The position numbers were made by a program, and so were the translations under genes. From Zymoseptoria tritici IPO323 (Eukaryota > Ascomycota > Dothideomycetes > Mycosphaerellales > Mycosphaerellaceae): a DNA stretch of 64,000 nt. The notes beneath the pieces were generated by a model that saw only the letters and a list, made by a program, of their open reading frames with translations, ran no database searches and was not told the DNA's origin. Of this stretch, positions 41,789 to 51,927 are shown one piece after another (the first letter of the stretch is position 1; the number at the start of each line of letters is the position of its first letter). The DNA is taken from assembly GCF_000219625.1 (NCBI RefSeq), contig NC_018209.1, forward strand, positions 124,001-188,000, given 5' to 3'.

Positions 41789-42913
41789 TTACTCCCCACT
41801 CCGATACTGCTCCCAAACCGCCACCGCGCGTTCCATCTGCCCCTCACTGAATTCATACACACACTCATCGTACGAATAATCCATGTAATTGTGAATGCTG
41901 TCGACACCCGGTTGTTCGGGGCACGTGTCGGATTGGGTCGGGCAGCCGGTTGTTGGGGACCGTTGGAGGGGGGTGTCGGAGACGGAGTCGCCGGGGGAGG
42001 TGGGGGAGCAAGTTCTTGTGCCTTGGAAGACGTGGTAGAGGCCGACTATTTGGGGGGTCAGTTTGAGGGGGAGAGAGAGGAGGAGTGGAGAGGAGGAGGA
42101 GCACGAGGAGAGATGAGGGAGAGATGAGGGAGAGGAGGGGAGGGAGGAAAGGGGAAGTCCGTGTTGGCTGCTTTGAGATTGTGAATGGATTTGGGCTGGG
42201 CTTTTTGCTGTGCGGATGATCGGATCGATTTGTGAAGTCAGTGTTGTGCAGCGGGAGGGTTTCATCCACTCACACCAATGCCCCGTCTCATGCACAGCCG
42301 TCATTCCCATATCATAATTCTCCGCACTTCCGCCTGGTAACGTGTCTGCAAGGTTCATGCATCCGTCATTGATACGATCGGCACCCGTTGGATCAGCAAC
42401 GGGAAAGTAGCAGAATCCGAGAAGGCCGCTGGGCATGTCGCTGAGGAAGTAGAGGTTGAGGTCAGCGTAAGAACCCTGGTGCAGAGCGGATTTCATGGCC
42501 AATTCTTCGGGACTGCTTATGCCTGCCGCCGCCCATTGCTCGTTGATGGTGAAGTTGACGCTGATGGTGTTGAAGGAGACGCCCATGGGTGCGTAGGCTT
42601 CGTTCATGGCATTCATCTGAGGGGAGAATGTCAGTTGGTGGACAGGATCTCGATCAGCAAGGGACGAACTCACCTGATCTTCGACTTGCTTGGGAGTGTA
42701 AAGTTCTGACTTGGCTTGCGTTGTGACGATGTTGACATATGTATCGATCACGATGCCGCCATCTCTTCGAGTGACCTGTCCCGATTTGTAATTCGCATAG
42801 GCCTTGTCAAGATTTGTGCGGGTCTTGTCATCTGGGTCTGCGGTGCCACAACGATGGAGCTCGGCGTAGGCCAGGCTCAAGGAGGCCAGAAGGGTGATGA
42901 GGTGGAATTGCAT
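41789..42913 (-). CDS. Secreted zinc metalloprotease, M43 (pappalysin/cytophagalysin) family
   Basis: Model: exons 42913-42674, 42616-42274 and 42045-41789, 279 aa. It starts MQFHLITLLASLSLAYA, a clear signal peptide. The body follows the fungal extracellular metalloprotease family: RRDGGIVIDTYVNIV, VSFNTISVNFTIN, GFCYFPVADPTGADRINDGC and then the zinc site HETGHW|FGLYHVFQG, giving HExxHxxGxxH across intron 2. The Met-turn region is HNYMDYSYDECVYEFSEGQM. All metal ligands and the catalytic Glu are present, so the enzyme looks active outside the cell. Intron 2 is 228 nt against about 55 for others here, polypyrimidine-rich on the coding strand, in frame and stop-free. Intron 1 (57 nt) is also in frame. 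Confidence 0.88.
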   Translation of the reverse strand: MQFHLITLLASLSLAYAELHRCGTADPDDKTRTNLDKAYANYKSGQVTRRDGGIVIDTYVNIVTTQAKSELYTPKQVEDQVSSSLADRDPVHQLTFSPQMNAMNEAYAPMGVSFNTISVNFTINEQWAAAGISSPEELAMKSALHQGSYADLNLYFLSDMPSGLLGFCYFPVADPTGADRINDGCMNLADTLPGGSAENYDMGMTAVHETGHWCEWMKPSRCTTLTSQIDPIIRTAKSPAQIHSQSQSSQHGLPLSSLPSSPSSLPHLSSCSSSSPLLLSLPLKLTPQIVGLYHVFQGTRTCSPTSPGDSVSDTPLQRSPTTGCPTQSDTCPEQPGVDSIHNYMDYSYDECVYEFSEGQMERAVAVWEQYRSGE

Positions 42914-44879
42914 TATTGCTTGGTGTGGAAGAGGAGGTGAGCGGTCGGGGACAATTTGCAAGACAAGAGACGAGGTCCAGATGCGCCGATGAGAACAAAC
43001 AGGGAAAGAAAACCGTCCAACGAAAGCCCCCAATGAACAATTCAATTTTTGCAAGCCAAGCGGTTACTAGCAGGAAGGCGGACATTCGTCTTATACTATA
43101 CCTCTTAGCAGCTAGAGACATGGGAGGTACCTCGTCACGTCCCTGCCTCGCGGTCCACGCGTAAGCGGCATTTTGGGAAAGACACTCGACATGCAGTGAA
43201 GCACGCCCATGTCTCTGAGTGATGTAGGGCCGTCTTGACTTGGAAGGAATCCGCGGTACATCTGCTGTGGAGACGAGGTTGGAGGCGTACATCAACCGAG
43301 CAGCGCTCCGGAAGTCACCCGGGGAGCAGTGCGATTGACAGCTGGTCGTGATAGGTGAGGAGAAGTGTACTCAGTTCAGATCCATGCTTAGAGCGAAAGT
43401 GCGTCGGTCCCCTCATAGATTTTCAGCCACTTTCATGCTTGAAGCGGGCCCGTTGGCGCCGATACCTTCCCAAACAAGCAGATGCAGCGCTCTTGCCAAA
43501 CGGCGCTATCCTCATGTTGCAGCGAACGAGCGCTCTCGACCGGCGACTAGCTCGTCAGCTAAGAGTGAATGTAATTTCTCCGGATCTGCACGTGTAGCCA
43601 TTCTTAAATGCACTTCTTGCCATGTTCATTCTTGCTCGGAGACGTCTGATTGTTTTCCAGCAGACTGGACGGCGCTGAGAGGCTCCGGATTTGGAGTTCC
43701 CGAGCGGAAGCCTCCTCGTCAAGCCCGACGCCTGTAGGCGCCCCTCAACGCCAGACGATGAAAAAGGGAGAAGAAAAACGGTCTCGTCAGGACGCCTCAT
43801 CGTCGTCAGTGGTCGAGGACGTTTGTGGGAACGTCGAAGGATGGTGGCTGGTATGTCGTAGGAGGTCTAGATTGAGCTGTCCCGCGGCTACGCTAGCGGC
43901 ACGATCCACGGAGCACGAAGTCTGATTCACCGCACTGCGTGCTCGTCTCGTGCTTCCTGGGATGATTAGCGACCACATGTTCTACAGGCTATAGTGACTT
44001 GAGTGCCATCGCCAGCTCTCACCATGCCTTCACCAAGGCAGCTGAGGTATTGCCATGTCTGGAGAGAACTCTTCGAAATCCGGGACCTCTCCATCCGGCT
44101 TATGTCCGCCGGCTTCCAACCAATCAAATCCCCCAAGCGATAACTGCCGTTTTCCTTCGCAGCCACCCAGCCTCACATTGAATATGCATTCGTCCGCCAA
44201 AATACATGCATACATCAATGTGCCGCCTCGTTGCCAACGCGCCTCTTGTCTCACGGCTTTCTATTGTTACATCCCGCCAGAGACCCTGTCACATATGCCG
44301 AGGTCACGTCGATAATCAGCCAACAGACTCGAGCGAAGGAATCATAGGGATCAATCTGTGCAGGCGAACTCGCGATGCGGACAGCTGTGCATGTCGACGC
44401 TCATATAATCAACTCACTCGGTGTTCCGCACGCGGCATCCAAGGCCAAACTGCACGTTAGCTGTCGAGCAAGAAGGGATGCATCTGTCTGTAGGCCTCGG
44501 TGTTTGCCGACAAATGTGGCTGCGCCCAACGTCCCTCCGTCTATCGACCGTTACGCCCAGCTTCGAGCCACGGAACGACTGCTCGGCATAGCCGGAGGAG
44601 GATGATACGTTCTCAACGTTCAGGGTCTGTCTTTTCGGCGGTGCCGACAGACCCCGCTCGCACACCGCAGATTTTTCGCAGACACCAGGTACAATACCGT
44701 GGTTTGAATCATCTATGAATAGAAACAATGATGCTCGTAGGTCTCAGGGTCCAGCCTCGTTGCTCCTTCCTCTCAGGTGTGCGCTCAGGAATGCTCAAGC
44801 CTCGTTCCCAGTCTGTCAAGCAGGCGCATTGCTTGCCATGCATCCATCAAGACGAATCCCTTTCTCAACTGACACCCCG
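42914..44879. other. Large intergenic stretch
   Basis: About 2 kb. Frames on both strands are under 130 codons with no recognisable domain (for example 43348-43737, +). It includes the promoter of the M43 protease and the 3' flank of the orphan gene at 44880. I see no transposon ends, tandem repeats or RNA gene that I could support. Confidence 0.45.
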
Positions 44880-45785
44880 TTATTGATGGCCGCCGGCTCC
44901 TCGGCCAAGTACTGCGTATTGCCTCCACATGCTTGGAGTCATCAGGCATCCCGCCCTCTTTATCACAAGAGCCCATCGTTGGCGGACGTCCAATTGAATA
45001 ACCACAACCGACTCTCTGGCATCCGATGCAACCCTCAGTACCGCGAGGTATTCTGCGAAACTTCGAACGAGAACCACTGGTCGCCGCATGATCAGGGCGA
45101 GCTCTAGGCTCTCATACTCGTGGGATCTCTGGCATGGGCCGAACACGAGTCGCTGGTCGGATCGGTCCACCTGAGTGTTCGCTGAAATGTCGGATTGGTC
45201 GTTGTTGGTTAGATCCGATTGCTTTTCCGGAAGGACAAAGACATCGCTCTTGTCGTCCGCATCTGTATAGAGAGATTTGTAATGACCATCATCTCGAGAT
45301 CCAGGCTCAGCAGCTGTGGCCGCGAGTATTCGTCCGCATTCCCAAACTCTTTCCATCTGTGTTTGAATGCGCCGTGTCGCAGGCACTACGTTCACCTGCA
45401 CCCACAACATAAACAGGCTTCTGGCACGGATCTTCCTCTTCTCCTCGTCTTCCTCGTCGATCGAATCATCTCCATCAAGTCCGCCTCTTCCCTGGCTTCT
45501 GAAGTACCCCAGCAGTCGCCTCTTCCGCTCCGTCATATTCTTCCGCGCATTTTCCCGGGCCACAGCGATTTGCAGATCCGTCTCCGATGAATGTCTTGGA
45601 CACGTATTGCGAAGACTCATGGCTCGGAGAGCTCTGCAGGTCGTTTCGCGAATGCTGGCTGCCACTTTGCTACGCCGGGTGTTGCGTGTGGACAAAGACG
45701 GGAAACTGCTCTGAGTGCGAGGACTGCGAGTGTAGGGTGAGTATATTGAGCATACGAAGTTGAAGAAAGCAGACAGCCTTAGCAT
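44880..45785 (-). CDS. Orphan hypothetical protein
   Basis: ATG-initiated 301-codon frame. The N-terminal 50 residues are Ser/Arg-rich with a hydrophobic start (MLRLSAFFNFVCSIYS), which could be a mitochondrial or weak secretion signal. An internal Met at residue 55 (MSLRNTCPRHSSETDLQIAV) begins a more protein-like section, with a charged helical segment (ARENARKNMTERKRRLLGYF), an acidic stretch (DGDDSIDEEDEEKRKIRARS) and a hydrophobic run (SLFMLWVQVNVVPAT). I recognise no domain. Composition and codon pattern look more coding than the other frames here, but the exon structure and start are uncertain. Confidence 0.45.
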   Translation of the reverse strand: MLRLSAFFNFVCSIYSPYTRSPRTQSSFPSLSTRNTRRSKVAASIRETTCRALRAMSLRNTCPRHSSETDLQIAVARENARKNMTERKRRLLGYFRSQGRGGLDGDDSIDEEDEEKRKIRARSLFMLWVQVNVVPATRRIQTQMERVWECGRILAATAAEPGSRDDGHYKSLYTDADDKSDVFVLPEKQSDLTNNDQSDISANTQVDRSDQRLVFGPCQRSHEYESLELALIMRRPVVLVRSFAEYLAVLRVASDARESVVVIQLDVRQRWALVIKRAGCLMTPSMWRQYAVLGRGAGGHQ

Positions 45786-46136
45786 GCGACTAAGACTGAT
45801 GGTGAAGAGCTAAGGGGGTGGTTGATGTTGTAATGCCTGGACTTTGATTATCCTGTTTGATGCAGTCGTGATAGAAGACGAAGACATAAAGGAAACAAAC
45901 ATCGATCGCCCTCTGGGTCCATCGCTGAACATGGACCCGACTCTGCTCGGTGCTGGTAAACCTGAAATTCGCAATCTTTGCCGCGCTCGGCCGTTTCCGC
46001 TATGCGTCGTGGATCTCGTCGTCGGATCTATAATACACGCCAAAGCACGCTTGAAGTAAGCACAAAAGTCGCTAAAGCCAAATGAACAGAAAGAGTCTCG
46101 TGACTCATCGCTTGCTCCGGAAAATGCTCAATGGTA
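45786..46136. other. Intergenic between RING E3 and orphan genes
   Basis: This holds the 3' flank of the RING E3 gene and the 5' flank of the orphan gene, both on the minus strand. Nothing specific is seen. Confidence 0.5.
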
Positions 46137-47495
46137 TCATTGGGTGTCAGGGTGCGGGTTAGGGTTGGTGTTGCTTCCTCCGTTGTCACCTCGCGGCGTG
46201 GCGCCGCTGGGGCTGAATGCTTCGCGCATTCGGCTGAACATACCTCCACTGCTCGGAGGCGGTGCGCTGCTGCGCTGCTGCTCCGGAGATTCGGGAATGG
46301 TGAAAGGGTTGCTCTGGCTGCCATCGCCACGGCCAGGGGAGGGGAACGGGTATGAAGAAGTGCCTCGCTGGTACTGTGGTGAGTGCATGTCGTGATGAGG
46401 CGCCTGACTGGGGTCGCGAGGACGACTGGCGCTGGTGTCATCTTTTGGCATGATGCCTTGACGGCAGTGAGGACAGGTGTCGTGCTCAACGAGCCAGGCC
46501 TTCACACAATCAAAATGAAACCAATGACTGCAGGGCAGTACAGTGACTTCGGAGCCAATCTCGGCCGTATCCATGCAAATACTGCAATCCGCTTGACCGT
46601 TCTCACCAAGATCTTCGGCTGTGATCTGTCGCTTCGGCAAGGAGTCGATGGCTTCTGCGGATGCTGGTGGGGGGGCGTTTCCGGCTTGGTGTTGCTCCAT
46701 CAATTGTGTGATGACGCGGTCGAGTGCTTGCTGACTATAGACTGCATCGCCGTGTTGTCCGCCGGGCGGCATTCCAAACATGCCGAGCACATCGTCGAGA
46801 CCCATCGGACCGCCACCAGCTCCCATGAAGACAGGTCCACCGTGCCGCGGTCCTCCTCCAAATCCAGGTCCACCCATGGCTCCGATATTCGCCATCATTT
46901 GTGCCATGATGCCGGCAAACTCGGCGGGTTGATTTTGCATCGGCTGCGGGTGATTGGCGTCTCGCGGGTAGAGACCACCTGTGCTTGAGGTTGTGATTGT
47001 GTATGAGAATCCAGGCCCAGATCCTGCACGGACAAAGGTGCCACTTCCGTGTGGTTGGCCACCTTGTTCGGGCGATCCTGGCGCAGTGGCGTGACCGCCC
47101 TGATGCGCTTGTTGCTGCTGTTGAGACGGATCCATCGCATTTCGCAGCATAGGTGCAACCATTCCCATCAACCCTCCTAGCAGGCCGCCTCCTCCTGCTT
47201 GAGGTTGTTGTCCCGGATTCAGCGTGATATTCCTCCTGATTGTGCCATGCAAATGTCCTCCCGGTGCTTCTCCTGGACCATTTCTCTGCCAGTGGAACTG
47301 GTCGATGTCATCCTCATCAGGGTCTGGTGCAAAGTCGTCTTCCTCTTCGGCGCGCGGGTCGTGATCTGCCTCGATGACCTCGGTGAAGTCAGACTGACAC
47401 TCTGGGCATACTATGCCGTGTTCATCGCGATACCACTCGTTCTCGCACTGGTGACAGTACACGAGCTCCCTCTCCTGCGGTGTTGTGTCGGCCAT
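46137..47495 (-). CDS. RING-H2 E3 ubiquitin ligase, RNF126/RNF115 type
   Basis: Single exon, 452 aa from ATG at 47495 (MADTTPQERELVYCHQCENE). An N-terminal zinc ribbon (residues 13-37, YCHQCENEWYRDEHGIVCPE, then CQSDF) is typical of RNF126/RNF115 and binds hydrophobic clients or BAG6 in mammals. A Gly/Gln/Met-rich low-complexity middle follows. The RING-H2 finger is near residues 300-341: CSICMDTAEIGSEVTVLPCS, then HWFHFDCVKAWL and DTCPHC, with all eight zinc ligands. The C-terminus is Pro/Ser/Asn-rich and disordered. It probably acts in cytosolic protein quality control. The upstream frame stays open but has no good ATG, so I start at the zinc ribbon. Confidence 0.9.
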   Translation of the reverse strand: MADTTPQERELVYCHQCENEWYRDEHGIVCPECQSDFTEVIEADHDPRAEEEDDFAPDPDEDDIDQFHWQRNGPGEAPGGHLHGTIRRNITLNPGQQPQAGGGGLLGGLMGMVAPMLRNAMDPSQQQQQAHQGGHATAPGSPEQGGQPHGSGTFVRAGSGPGFSYTITTSSTGGLYPRDANHPQPMQNQPAEFAGIMAQMMANIGAMGGPGFGGGPRHGGPVFMGAGGGPMGLDDVLGMFGMPPGGQHGDAVYSQQALDRVITQLMEQHQAGNAPPPASAEAIDSLPKRQITAEDLGENGQADCSICMDTAEIGSEVTVLPCSHWFHFDCVKAWLVEHDTCPHCRQGIMPKDDTSASRPRDPSQAPHHDMHSPQYQRGTSSYPFPSPGRGDGSQSNPFTIPESPEQQRSSAPPPSSGGMFSRMREAFSPSGATPRGDNGGSNTNPNPHPDTQ

Positions 47496-48501
47496 GGTGA
47501 GGTGTGAGACACTTTTCGAGTCGAGAGATCGTTGGAGCCAGGCTCCGCACGGCGTTGTCACTTCCCAAGTCGGTTCTGTTTGCTGCCGAATTGATCTGTC
47601 GCAATCGGGCTCTGTCAGATGAGTGCGCAGTGGTCGAAATGTACCTGCGAGCGGTCGGTCGGATGTGTGACGAAGGTGGTGGTATGGTACGCTTGTTGAG
47701 CCCAGGTATGTATCGTTGGTGAATAGGTAAGAGGGATGCGGCGGTCGCGTGACGGAGGCGTGGAGTGAACCAAATTGCTGGTTGATTGTCGCTTTCAAAG
47801 CTCGCAATGACGTCTGTCCTTTGGAAATCGTGAGGTGGCCGTGAGGTGCCCTGAGGTGGACGTGTCTTAGTAATCAAACGAACAGCCGACTCTGTGTGTG
47901 AAGTGATGGACTCCCGTCATGAACACCTGTGCAGTTTGATATTGTAAGGTACACAAGAAGAACCATCGAATAGGAGCCAGGCCTGGGAGGCGCGATGTGC
48001 GAGATGGAATCGATTCTAGTGTGACTGAACCCACGATCCCTTCCATCCGCTTCCACGACCAAAGCACAGCCTCGACTCACTCAAGAGTCAGATCGACAAA
48101 GGGCAATTCACCGATGACTGCGCGTTCGATGCAGAGGAACAACGTCGTATTCTCCATAGTGGGTCGAGCAGTCCTACGGCGCTTCCAGAGCTCAACTGCT
48201 CCGCCAGCAAGTCCTGACTCATACGACATCCGTCGCTTCCAGCTGTGCAGCAACCTGACAAGACAACCCATATACAGATCAAGGCAAAGTGAGGTAAGAT
48301 GGCGGTGTTGGGAGTATCGACCATATGTACAAAGTTGGTGTGACAAAGACCCTTCCAGACTCCTCAGGTAAGGTATCCTCCACCCCAAGCACCGACACAC
48401 CCCGTACCGTATCACACCCTTCGTATCAATCCCTTTCCTCCACATCGGTCCCTTTCCTCCGTGTCATTCTTCTCCTTCGGCTTCAGTCCCTCCCCATCCT
48501 T
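47496..48501. other. Intergenic, including one copy of a dispersed repeat
   Basis: It contains the promoter side of the RING E3 gene and the 3' flank of the small secreted gene. Around 48051-48130 is a segment closely similar to 50810-50890 (separate repeat entries). No coding frame is convincing. Confidence 0.5.
48051..48130 (+). repeat. Diverged dispersed repeat, copy 1
   Basis: It shares CTTCCACGACCA-AGCACAGC and, after a diverged middle, GGGCAATT-type blocks in the same order with the segment at 50812-50885. Substitutions and small gaps indicate an old duplication or remnant of a repeat family. Confidence 0.6.
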
Positions 48502-48779
48502 CTAGACATGCCAGCTGCACAGCTAAAACAAAAGTCACGTTAGCCCACGCAATCAGACCAGCCAGCACACTACCGTGGGATACTTACAGAGCCGGACTGC
48601 GAGCAGACACCCTGATGTTCTTGGTGTGCTCCACAGTGGCATATCTCGCGCGGAGAGTTGTTGCATGCAACCGTGTCATCGCAGTGCCCATGGTCTCCGT
48701 AATCGACGGTATCGGCGTGGACCTGGGCGGCGTAGAGGAGGCCAGCGAGGACAGTGAGGAAGAGGCGGTTGAATTGCAT
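48502..48779 (-). CDS. Small six-cysteine secreted protein (hypothetical)
   Basis: Exons 48779-48588 and 48522-48502, with a 65-nt intron (GTAAGT donor, GCTAAC branch site, TTTTAG acceptor), give 70 aa. The signal peptide is clear (MQFNRLFLTVLAGLLYAAQV, HA). The mature peptide of about 48 residues has six cysteines: C33, C39, C47, C49, C59 and C66. The last comes from the 7-codon second exon (SGS|LCSWHV). Without splicing the frame ends differently and has only five cysteines, which supports the intron. An even six-Cys pattern suggests a three-disulphide fold. I recognise no family. It is comparable in style, not in sequence, to the protein at 18225-18470. Confidence 0.65.
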
Positions 48780-49899
48780 GTTTGCGGTGTTGATGGTCGA
48801 GTCGACGTGTGTTGTGTTTGTGTTGTGTTTGTGTGTTGGATCAAGTGTCGCCGGATGGTGTTGCCTCGATTGCTTTTGTTGCTTCCGATGTCGTTTGAGG
48901 ATAGAAAAGAGACTCAGACGAAGGATCTCGCTCCCTTTTATGTCTGTCTTCGAGCTGTCGGACACAAGACAGACGGTCTACTCTGACATCACCTGTTGCC
49001 GGACTCGTCCCATCGACGCTGCATTGACCATGGTGGCTATGCTCCGACCGTCATGGCTATGCTCCGCTTGCATCCGGTCTATCCTCTCCGGCGTTTGACG
49101 GTGGAACAACACTGCCTCATTCCAGTTGATTGTCACCTTGCACGACATGACGATGCTTACTCCATGAGGAATCGTCGGGAATCGTCACAAAGCGTAACAC
49201 GGCAGGCATGCTTCGTGTCGATTCACAGCTTGTACGGTCTCCGAGACCAAGCGCGAAATGGAGTGAGTGCACAGCATCTCGACCCTACCGAGCCAGCGTG
49301 AAATTGTGAAAAGCCGTCGTGATTCTTCTGAAGAGCATACTGCTACAGTTGTCGACGTCACCCACGATCCTTGTGTGGGGAAGACAGTCCGTGCAATACG
49401 TGTTCAAGGAGTAGCATCCTTGGAGACGATACCGATCTTCCGAACCAATGCAACGCCGGCGATCCGTACACACCTACTGGGAAAGGGCATCGATAGAGTT
49501 GCCAGATACATTGGCGTGCGCCATTCTTGACGCAGCATCGGAGCCGCAAGTGGTCACCATCTTGCAGACTTCAGGGATGATGTTCAGGGCCAGCCTGGTC
49601 CACTTCCTGGTTGTCGGGCCGTGAGGTTCCAGTCCCTGGTCACCGGGCCATGGATCTCACGGCGAAGGCTTGATTCGACCACTCCAATGCGTTCACACGC
49701 TGTATGCTCATCATATTGATCGTTCTCGTTCGCAGGCCTGTTGTGAGTGTTTGCGTTCGCAGCGATATTGTCGTTCATTCCACATCCTCAGAGGTGCATG
49801 ACATGATCACGTTGACTGTTCCATCCGGCTTTTGACTCGTCATGCCTTCACTGCATACGGGGAGCATTGCTTACGCCGACAACTCAATGGATGGGCAAC
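48780..49899. other. Intergenic, promoter side of the small secreted gene
   Basis: The 5' leader of the secreted gene is GTGTTGTGTTTGTG-rich (48810-48840). Between 49020 and 49070 a short direct repeat (ATGGCTATGCTCCG) occurs twice. I see no coding frame. Confidence 0.5.
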
Positions 49900-50400
49900 T
49901 CGATCGGACAACTCAGTTGACGGACAACTCAATCGGTAGCCCTTTCCGGCAGCAGCCTCTCGACACTGCATTGGCTCGGAACTGTCGGTAGTGTCTCCAG
50001 GATGCGAGCATGACTTCATGCTCTTCGGTCAGAGGCTGATCATCCTGTACACAGTAACAGCGCGGAAAGTCGATACGAGGTAAAGTCTGCTTACCCTGTT
50101 GAGTTGTTTCAGGGACCCAGATTAGCTTTCGACACCTGTCCAGGAACTTGCATGGGCTCGGAAACGCCGGTGACATTCCTCTGGGGTATCATACAGATCG
50201 TATCCTGCTTACAACTTACAAGAATAGCACTTTACCGTCAGTAACTCAATGGAAGCCCTCTTGAGGCAGTGATTGAAGACTTTGCGAGCTGACCTTGGCT
50301 CGGAAAGGTCGGTGACGAGGTCCAAGGAATGGTCATTGAAGTTGTTGCTGTAGGGCTTGAAATTGTACACCTTGCTTCTGGTCCAGGCGTTGTACTGCAT
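49900..50400 (-). pseudogene. Degenerate repeated coding-like remnant
   Basis: Two blocks on the minus strand, near 50000-49900 and 50340-50240, share a recurring pattern: a TCCTTGGA/TCCTGGAGA start, TTCCGAGCCAA, then AGGGCT(T/A)CC and ATTGAGTT. Read as protein, the right copy gives SLDLVTDLSEPRSARKVFNH and the left copy gives a frameshifted counterpart. A weaker third match to the TTCCGAGCC core lies at about 50150. This looks like tandem decayed copies of an exon, not a working gene. I cannot name the parent family. Confidence 0.35.
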
Positions 50401-51293
50401 GCAGCTGTCGCTGGATCGGCCTCAGCGCCCTGCTCAACTTCTCATGCGAGTCGATTTCCAAGAGTAAGCGCTGTTTCGTATGCACAACTGTGGATGGAAA
50501 CCATGTCGCCGACTTCCTCTGGACAGTATGGACAGTCTTTTGAACTGAGGGAACTGTTGGAATCTGGCTGAAGGGACGGCGATTGTCGGAAGCTGCCTCG
50601 AATTAGATACGAGCTTCTGCTTTCGTGCCAATGGGCATATCTGTCGCAGGGTCGGGCCTCGCCGCTGTTTTCAATTTTTCGTGAATTGTTGATTGATAGT
50701 ATTCAGGTCACAGAATGAAATAAGTGATGGAGCGAAGCCAAACACAGCAGGTGCGCTGGGTGTTTCGAAATAATTGCTAGTATGACTGCCGTATGCCTAC
50801 CTTTCGTACACTTCCACGACCACAGCACAGCCTCGACAATGCAACACTCACATTGACGAAGGGCAATTGTGATGACAGTGCAATCAGTCCGAGCGAGAAG
50901 AGATCGCACGGTCGAGCGATCACTCCCAGTATTGTAACCTAATTCGGATGGACTACACTGTCCAGAGAGATAGACAGCATAGTGAGTAGAAGGACGGCGA
51001 TCCGAAGACCGCGCAGACATCAATCTCCTTTGCACCAAAATAGGGCCTGACCAAGGTGGTGAGGGTATGGCCCAGAGTGTTGGCAAAGTTGGCAAGGGGA
51101 TGGATGGGAAATGAGACTGTGAGGAGAAAAGATGAAGTGGGAATCATTCGAAATGAAGTCTGGAGCCATGACTTTGCTGGCTACCCTATGGTCATTTCAT
51201 ATCGACCAAATAGCGCCCAACGCCACCGTGTGCCCTTTTGTAACTTCGGAGAGAATTTGGAGAGAGATGCGGCTGAAGGAGATGCTTTCGCAT
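50401..51293. other. Intergenic, including a second dispersed-repeat copy
   Basis: 3' flank of the L12 gene and part of the gene desert. It contains the repeat copy at 50812-50885. No frame appears coding. Confidence 0.5.
50812..50885 (+). repeat. Diverged dispersed repeat, copy 2
   Basis: This is the counterpart of 48051-48130: CTTCCACGACCACAGCACAG followed by GACGAAGGGCAATT about 30 bases on. It is on the same strand and about 2.75 kb away. Confidence 0.6.
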
Positions 51294-51927
51294 TTACTCC
51301 TCTGGAATCTCAATCTCGCCGCTCTCAATGTCGTCGCTGATGTCCTTGGGGCTCCTTCCGTCGACCTTGCATCCAGTGGAGAAGGCAGTTCCGAGGATCT
51401 CCTTGACGGTACCCTTGAGGTCCTTGGACATGGACTTGAAGCGCATCGTGCGGGCGATCGTGATGATCTCGTCGAGAGCAATGGACTTGGTGTGCTTGAT
51501 GTTCTTCTCCTTCTTGCGGTCACGCGGTGGCTCCTTGAGAGCCTTGATGACGAGCGATGAGGCGGAGGGAACGACGGAGACGGCGGCTTGACGGTTCTTG
51601 ATGGTGAGGCGGACGGTCACGCGGAGACCTTTCTGTGTGGCTGTCAGATGTGTGTCCTTGATCGCTTCTCGATCTTCGATGGCTTTGCACATACCCAGTC
51701 GCCAGTGGCCTTTGCGATATCTTCACCGACCTTCTTCGGCGAGAGACCGAGAGGACCGATCTTGGGAGCGAGAGCAGATGAAGCACCGACCTCACCTCCG
51801 GTTGCGCGAAGGTGAATGATCTTCTCCTCATTGGGGTCGATTTTTGGTGCTGTCGAGAACAGTGAGCGGGTGCGACATTTCAGCCAGCGGCTGGAGCCAT
51901 GGCTCGAGAAGGACGATACTTACCCAT
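51294..51927 (-). CDS. RPL12: 60S ribosomal protein L12 (uL11)
   Basis: Exons 51927-51924, 51849-51695 and 51632-51294 (introns 74 and 62 nt), 165 aa, the standard length. Exon 1 codes only for Met plus one base (ATGG|GTAAGT), a common arrangement in fungal ribosomal-protein genes. The sequence [20 protein letters not shown], then [20 protein letters not shown] and [20 protein letters not shown] is unmistakable uL11. The N-terminal domain contacts the GTPase-associated centre and the P-stalk; the C-terminal domain binds 25S rRNA. The gene is divergent from the SulP transporter. Confidence 0.97.

Noticed and set aside
40491..41816. 441-codon minus-strand open frame
   Set aside because: It is antisense to the CAP gene, which is certain from its domains. 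The antisense translation is a Gly/Ser-rich mirror of the polyproline tract.
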